Shown here piece by piece: positions 60,797-64,000 of a stretch of 64,000 nucleotides of DNA. Each line of letters starts with the position of its first letter. The first letter of the stretch is position 1. The notes below the pieces were generated by a model. That model had not been told where the DNA came from. It saw nothing but the letters and a program-made list of their open reading frames with translations, and searched no databases. The position numbers and the translations under genes were made by a program. The stretch is from Gammaproteobacteria bacterium (lineage in GTDB: Bacteria; Pseudomonadota; Gammaproteobacteria; Steroidobacterales; Steroidobacteraceae): assembly GCA_027365225.1 (NCBI GenBank), contig DAHXNV010000003.1, forward strand, positions 48,892 through 112,891, given 5' to 3'.

Positions 60797-62239
60797 ATGA
60801 TGATTCGGATTCACAACTCCCTCACCGGCGACAAGCAGCCGCTCACGCCCATCGTCCCGGGTGAAGTGCGCATGTATGTCTGCGGCATGACGGTATACGA
60901 TTTCCTGCACATCGGTCATGCACGCATGATGATCGTGTTCGACGTGGTCACCCGGTATCTGCGCCATCGGGGCTATCGCGTGACGTACGTGCGCAACATC
61001 ACGGACATCGACGACAAGATCATCAAGCGCGCCGCCGAGAACGGCGAGGCGATCGAGGCGCTCACCAGCCGATACATCGATGCCATGCACGCCGATTGCG
61101 CCGCGCTCGGTGTCCTGCCGCCGGATTTCGAGCCGCGCGCCACCGCTCACGTGCCCGGGATCGTCGCCATGGTCGCGAAGCTCATCGAGCGCGGCTATGC
61201 GTATGTCGCGGCGAATGGCGATGTCATGTACGCGGTGGCGAAATTCGAAGGCTACGGCCGCCTCTCGGGCAAGCGTCTGGCGGACTTGCGCGCCGGAGCG
61301 CGTGTGGAGATCGACGCGGGCAAGCGCGATCCGCTCGATTTCGTGCTGTGGAAGCACGCCAAGCCGGGCGAGCCGTCGTGGGACTCGCCATGGGGGGCGG
61401 GCCGACCCGGCTGGCACATCGAGTGCTCGGCGATGTCCGTGGCGCTGCTGGGGGCGCATTTCGACATCCACGGTGGCGGCATGGACCTGAAGTTTCCGCA
61501 TCACGAGAACGAGATCGCCCAGTCGTGCGCCGCGACCGGCGGGCGCTTCGCCGAGATGTGGATGCACAACGGCTTCGTCAATGTCGACAACGAGAAGATG
61601 TCGAAGTCGCTCGGCAATTTCTTCACCGTGCGCGAAGTGCTGCCGAAGCTGCGCCATCCCGAGGTGCTGCGCTACTTCGTGCTCGCGAGCCACTATCGCG
61701 GCCCCATCAACTACTCGCTGGAGCAGCTCGAGCAGGCCGATGCGGCGCTGCAGCGGCTGTATCTGGCCTTGCGCGGACCCGCAGAGGCTGCACCGGCCGA
61801 CTCGCCTCATGTGCGGCGCTTCCATGAGGCGATGGACGATGATTTCAACACGCCGGAGGCGCTCGCTGTCCTGCAAACACTGGCACGGGAGATCAATACG
61901 GCGCGGGATGCCGGTGATGCGCCGCGCGCCGCGGCGCGGACGGGCGAGTTGCGCATGCTCGGCGGGATACTCGGCCTGCTCGGCGAGGCTGCCGAACAGT
62001 GGCTGCGGCGCACCAGGCCCGGCGCGGTTGCGGCCTCGAGGTCCGCCACGGCGCCGGTGAACGAGAATCCGGCCGAAACGCTCAGCGACAGCGCGATCGA
62101 GGCGCAAATCGCCGCCCGCGCAGCGGCGCGCAAGGCGAAGAACTGGGCCGAGTCGGACCGGATCCGTGATGTCCTCGAGCGCGCCGGGGTGGTCCTGGAG
62201 GACAAGCCCGGCGGGGTGACCGACTGGCGGCGAGCGTAG
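60797..62239 (+). CDS. cysS: Cysteine--tRNA ligase
   Basis: CysRS, 480 residues. The HIGH motif is in [12 protein letters not shown], and [10 protein letters not shown] is complete. The zinc ligands are C29 ([10 protein letters not shown]), the Cys in HIECSAMS and the His in [10 protein letters not shown]. The DALR-type C-terminal helical domain is present. A tandem ATG at 60797/60800 makes the exact start ambiguous by one codon. It converges with folD 43 nt downstream. Confidence 0.97.
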   Translation: MMIRIHNSLTGDKQPLTPIVPGEVRMYVCGMTVYDFLHIGHARMMIVFDVVTRYLRHRGYRVTYVRNITDIDDKIIKRAAENGEAIEALTSRYIDAMHADCAALGVLPPDFEPRATAHVPGIVAMVAKLIERGYAYVAANGDVMYAVAKFEGYGRLSGKRLADLRAGARVEIDAGKRDPLDFVLWKHAKPGEPSWDSPWGAGRPGWHIECSAMSVALLGAHFDIHGGGMDLKFPHHENEIAQSCAATGGRFAEMWMHNGFVNVDNEKMSKSLGNFFTVREVLPKLRHPEVLRYFVLASHYRGPINYSLEQLEQADAALQRLYLALRGPAEAAPADSPHVRRFHEAMDDDFNTPEALAVLQTLAREINTARDAGDAPRAAARTGELRMLGGILGLLGEAAEQWLRRTRPGAVAASRSATAPVNENPAETLSDSAIEAQIAARAAARKAKNWAESDRIRDVLERAGVVLEDKPGGVTDWRRA

Positions 62240-62282
62240 TCGCGGGGTCCGGGGTCCGGGCCGGAGGGGACTGTAAGACGAC

Positions 62283-63146
62283 TCAGTGCGCCTGCTCGAG
62301 GCGGCTGTGGAACGTCTCCAGCGTATTGTGCATCAGCATCGCCACGGTCATGGGACCGACGCCGCCCGGCACCGGGGTGATCCAGCCGGCGCGCTCGCGC
62401 GCCGCCTCGAACTGTACATCGCCGACGAGACGACCGTCCTCGAGGCGATTCATGCCGACGTCGATCACGATGCATCCGGGTTTTATCCACTCTCCGGGCA
62501 CCAGGGCGGGCCTGCCCGCCGCGACCACCAGAATATCGGCCTGGCGGACGAACGTCGCCAGATCGCTCGTGAAGCGATGGCAGACGGTGGTGGTCGCTCC
62601 CATGAGCAGCAGCTCGAGCGCCATGGGGCGTCCGACGATGTTCGAGGCGCCGACCATCACGGCATGCTGTCCTTTCAGCGGGGCACCGACGTGCTCCAGG
62701 AGCCTGATGATCCCGTAGGGTGTGCAGGGCCGAATCAGCGGTATGCGCTGCGCCAGGCGCCCGACATTGTACGGATGGAAGCCGTCGACATCCTTGGCCG
62801 GGTCGATGTGCTCGATCACGGTGGTGGAGCGGATGTGATCTGGCAGCGGCAGCTGCACCAGGATGCCGTCGATCTGCGGATCCCGATTGAGTTCGTCGAT
62901 GAGTGTGAGCAGCGCGATTTCCGAGCACGAGCGAGGCAGGTCGTGCGCCACCGAACGGATGCCGACCTCTTCGCAGGCCCGGCGCTTGTTGCGCACGTAC
63001 ACGTCGGAGGCCGGATTATCGCCGATCTTGACGACGGCGAGCGCCGGCTGCCGGTGGCCGCGCGCCACCGCGGCCTTGATGGCCGTTCGGACCTGAGCCT
63101 TGACTTCGCCGGCAAGCTCTCGGCCGTCGATCACTACTGCCGTCAT
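62283..63146 (-). CDS. folD: Bifunctional methylene-THF dehydrogenase/cyclohydrolase FolD
   Basis: FolD, 287 residues, interconverts methylene- and formyl-tetrahydrofolate with NADP. Motifs are [51 protein letters not shown], and [15 protein letters not shown] with the Rossmann site. It ends [18 protein letters not shown]. The ATG at 63146 gives the standard N-terminus; the frame runs on upstream into the tRNA, which cannot be coding. It complements GlyA and FolC found in the window. Confidence 0.97.
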   Translation of the reverse strand: MTAVVIDGRELAGEVKAQVRTAIKAAVARGHRQPALAVVKIGDNPASDVYVRNKRRACEEVGIRSVAHDLPRSCSEIALLTLIDELNRDPQIDGILVQLPLPDHIRSTTVIEHIDPAKDVDGFHPYNVGRLAQRIPLIRPCTPYGIIRLLEHVGAPLKGQHAVMVGASNIVGRPMALELLLMGATTTVCHRFTSDLATFVRQADILVVAAGRPALVPGEWIKPGCIVIDVGMNRLEDGRLVGDVQFEAARERAGWITPVPGGVGPMTVAMLMHNTLETFHSRLEQAH

Positions 63147-63236
63147 GCGCTGCTTCTCGACCTGCACTTCCGCGGACCCTGAATTCTCGCATATCATGCC
63201 CGGCCACCTGCGGAATGTGCCGCGGGCGGTACCGGT

Positions 63237-63313
63237 CGGGGCATGGCGCAGTCTGGTAGCGCATCTGCTTTGGGAGCAGAGGGTCGGGGGTTCGAATCCC
63301 TCTGCCCCGACCA
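63237..63313 (+). tRNA. tRNA-Pro(TGG)
   Basis: A 77-nt cloverleaf: acceptor CGGGGCA pairs with TGCCCCG, the anticodon stem TCTGC/GCAGA frames the loop TTTGGGA with anticodon TGG (63271-63273), and the T-arm is GGGGGTTCGAATCCCTC-like. CCA is encoded at 63311-63313. It lies divergent from folD. tRNA genes are common integration sites, and the sequence to its right changes character. Confidence 0.97.
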
Positions 63314-63678
63314 CTACTTACGAGAGGTGCGGCAGAGCATTCCGTATCACGCTGTGTACCGGCTGGCATAAGCGCCCATGAGGGATTCTGAGCGTCTCAA
63401 TCATTGGTTGGACGCACACGGGGTGAGGAAGACAGTCGCAGTCCGTCCGGGCGGTTAGTGAAATGTGAGACAGGTGCATTGCACACGGGTCTCGCGCTGG
63501 TGGGTCCGCTGTACCGCAGGATCCATTACGGACGCAATGACGGCAGAGTTGGCCGGCACGTGCAGCTCGGCGGCCCAGCGCGTCATGCAGTTCCCTGTGC
63601 CTTGCGGTTAGCCTGATCGGCGCGGAATTACGTTCATGCTCAAGTTTTTCCCAGCCGCTCGCGCTCGGCCGTAATAAA
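63314..63678. other. Gene-poor stretch right of tRNA-Pro
   Basis: No convincing gene is seen in these 365 nt. Short frames exist on both strands (for example 63404-63616 on plus), but they lack conserved motifs and good start signals. Codon and base use is visibly less GC-biased than in the genes to the left. It may be remnant DNA of an integrated element, but no integrase or direct repeat of the tRNA 3' end is found inside the window. Confidence 0.4.
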
Positions 63679-64000
63679 TCAGAATGGGGGTCGCCACGTG
63701 AGGCCCTTGAATCTCGCGTAGTCGCGATCCGTGGTAATCCATTCGCAGCCGGATTCGATGGCCAGGGCCGCAAACCAAGCGTCTTGAACAATGTTTCCCG
63801 TGGCCTTGGAATCCTGGCACAAGGATTCGAATATCGACCAGTGACGTTCGCCTGGCACGATCACCGTCGCGGAGGGTTGTCCAAAAACAACCCGACAAAA
63901 CTCGAGGGCATCATCCAGGGCGCTGGGACAAGCAAAAATCCGCCGGTGGGTACAGATGCGCACGACGCTGGCGAGTATCTGAGGTGCGACGCCGTAAGCG
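63679..64000 (-). CDS. vapC: VapC-type PIN-domain toxin (partial, N-terminus beyond window)
   Basis: The frame stays open to the window edge, so about 106 C-terminal residues are visible. They match VapC ribonuclease toxins: ILASVVRICTHRRIF, GERHWSIFESL, ATGNIVQDAWFAALAIESG with a catalytic Asp, TTDRDYARFKGLTW with further acidic residues. VapC cleaves RNA and is neutralised by VapB, whose gene would lie just outside the window. A GTG at 63963 would start inside the PIN fold, so the real start is further out. Base use is less GC-biased than the core genes, suggesting transfer. Confidence 0.85.
   Translation of the reverse strand, partial: AYGVAPQILASVVRICTHRRIFACPSALDDALEFCRVVFGQPSATVIVPGERHWSIFESLCQDSKATGNIVQDAWFAALAIESGCEWITTDRDYARFKGLTWRPPF

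Noticed and set aside
63147..63314. Upstream extension of folD reaching into the tRNA gene.
   Set aside because: FolD alignment begins at MTAVVIDG, and coding through a tRNA is not credible.
63318..63791. 157-codon minus-strand frame right of tRNA-Pro.
   Set aside because: It overlaps the vapC end in another frame, lacks recognisable motifs and has a poor start context.

Overview
The window is an unbroken, strongly GC-rich stretch of gammaproteobacterial chromosome with dense coding, frequent 4-8 nt gene overlaps, and many GTG or TTG starts. The gene set (FimV, a FimX-like protein, a tetrameric-type PilZ protein, sigma-54 flagellar regulation with CRP/Clp-type sites, EpmA/EpmB/EF-P, RibBX) fits the Xanthomonadales/Nevskiales/Steroidobacter side of the class. 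The exact genus cannot be told from the sequence alone. No rRNA, insertion sequence or CRISPR array was seen.

Layout. 1-13 kb is a flagellar locus in two divergent arms. fliLMNOPQR runs leftwards (fliR is cut by the window edge). Two short sigma-54 activators and fliEFGHIJK run rightwards. Sigma-54 promoters and CRP/Clp-like palindromes lie at the junction. 13-14.3 kb holds a tPilZ c-di-GMP receptor and a DUF4145-like protein. 14.6-25.3 kb is housekeeping: ettA, then glyA-nrdR-ribD-ribE-(TlpA-like)-ribBX-ribH-nusB-thiL, ending with a Ser/Thr kinase fused to a cyclic-nucleotide-binding domain. 25.5-28.7 kb on the minus strand carries folE2, dxs and xseB.

28.8-31.3 kb is a three-gene oxidative-stress-like unit: rubrerythrin, a CCG-type Fe-S protein and a DUF3501 protein. 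Its promoter region carries an inverted repeat. 31.5-35.7 kb is parE-parC. A FimX-like degenerate GGDEF-EAL protein follows on the minus strand. 37.9-42.6 kb contains epmB, the divergent efp, a free-Met-sulfoxide reductase, epmA, psd and a SCO protein. 42.6-54.7 kb on the plus strand runs prmB, aroC, fimV, truA, accD, folC, a SPOR protein, cvpA, purF and a glycerate kinase. 54.8-57.7 kb is an OmpR/EnvZ-like pair plus a Spy/CpxP-like periplasmic protein. The rest is lpxH, a cyclophilin, gltX, cysS, folD and tRNA-Pro(TGG). The last 0.7 kb looks like an accessory junction with the end of a VapC toxin gene.

How the genes fit together. Several genes point to one c-di-GMP/CRP-controlled motility and surface-attachment programme: flagellar basal body and export genes, receiver-less sigma-54 activators under possible Clp control, tPilZ, FimX-like and FimV. 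Other genes form complete local pathways: riboflavin synthesis (RibD, RibE, RibB, RibH), EF-P modification (EpmA, EpmB, EF-P), and one-carbon/folate metabolism (GlyA, FolE2, FolC, FolD, PurF).
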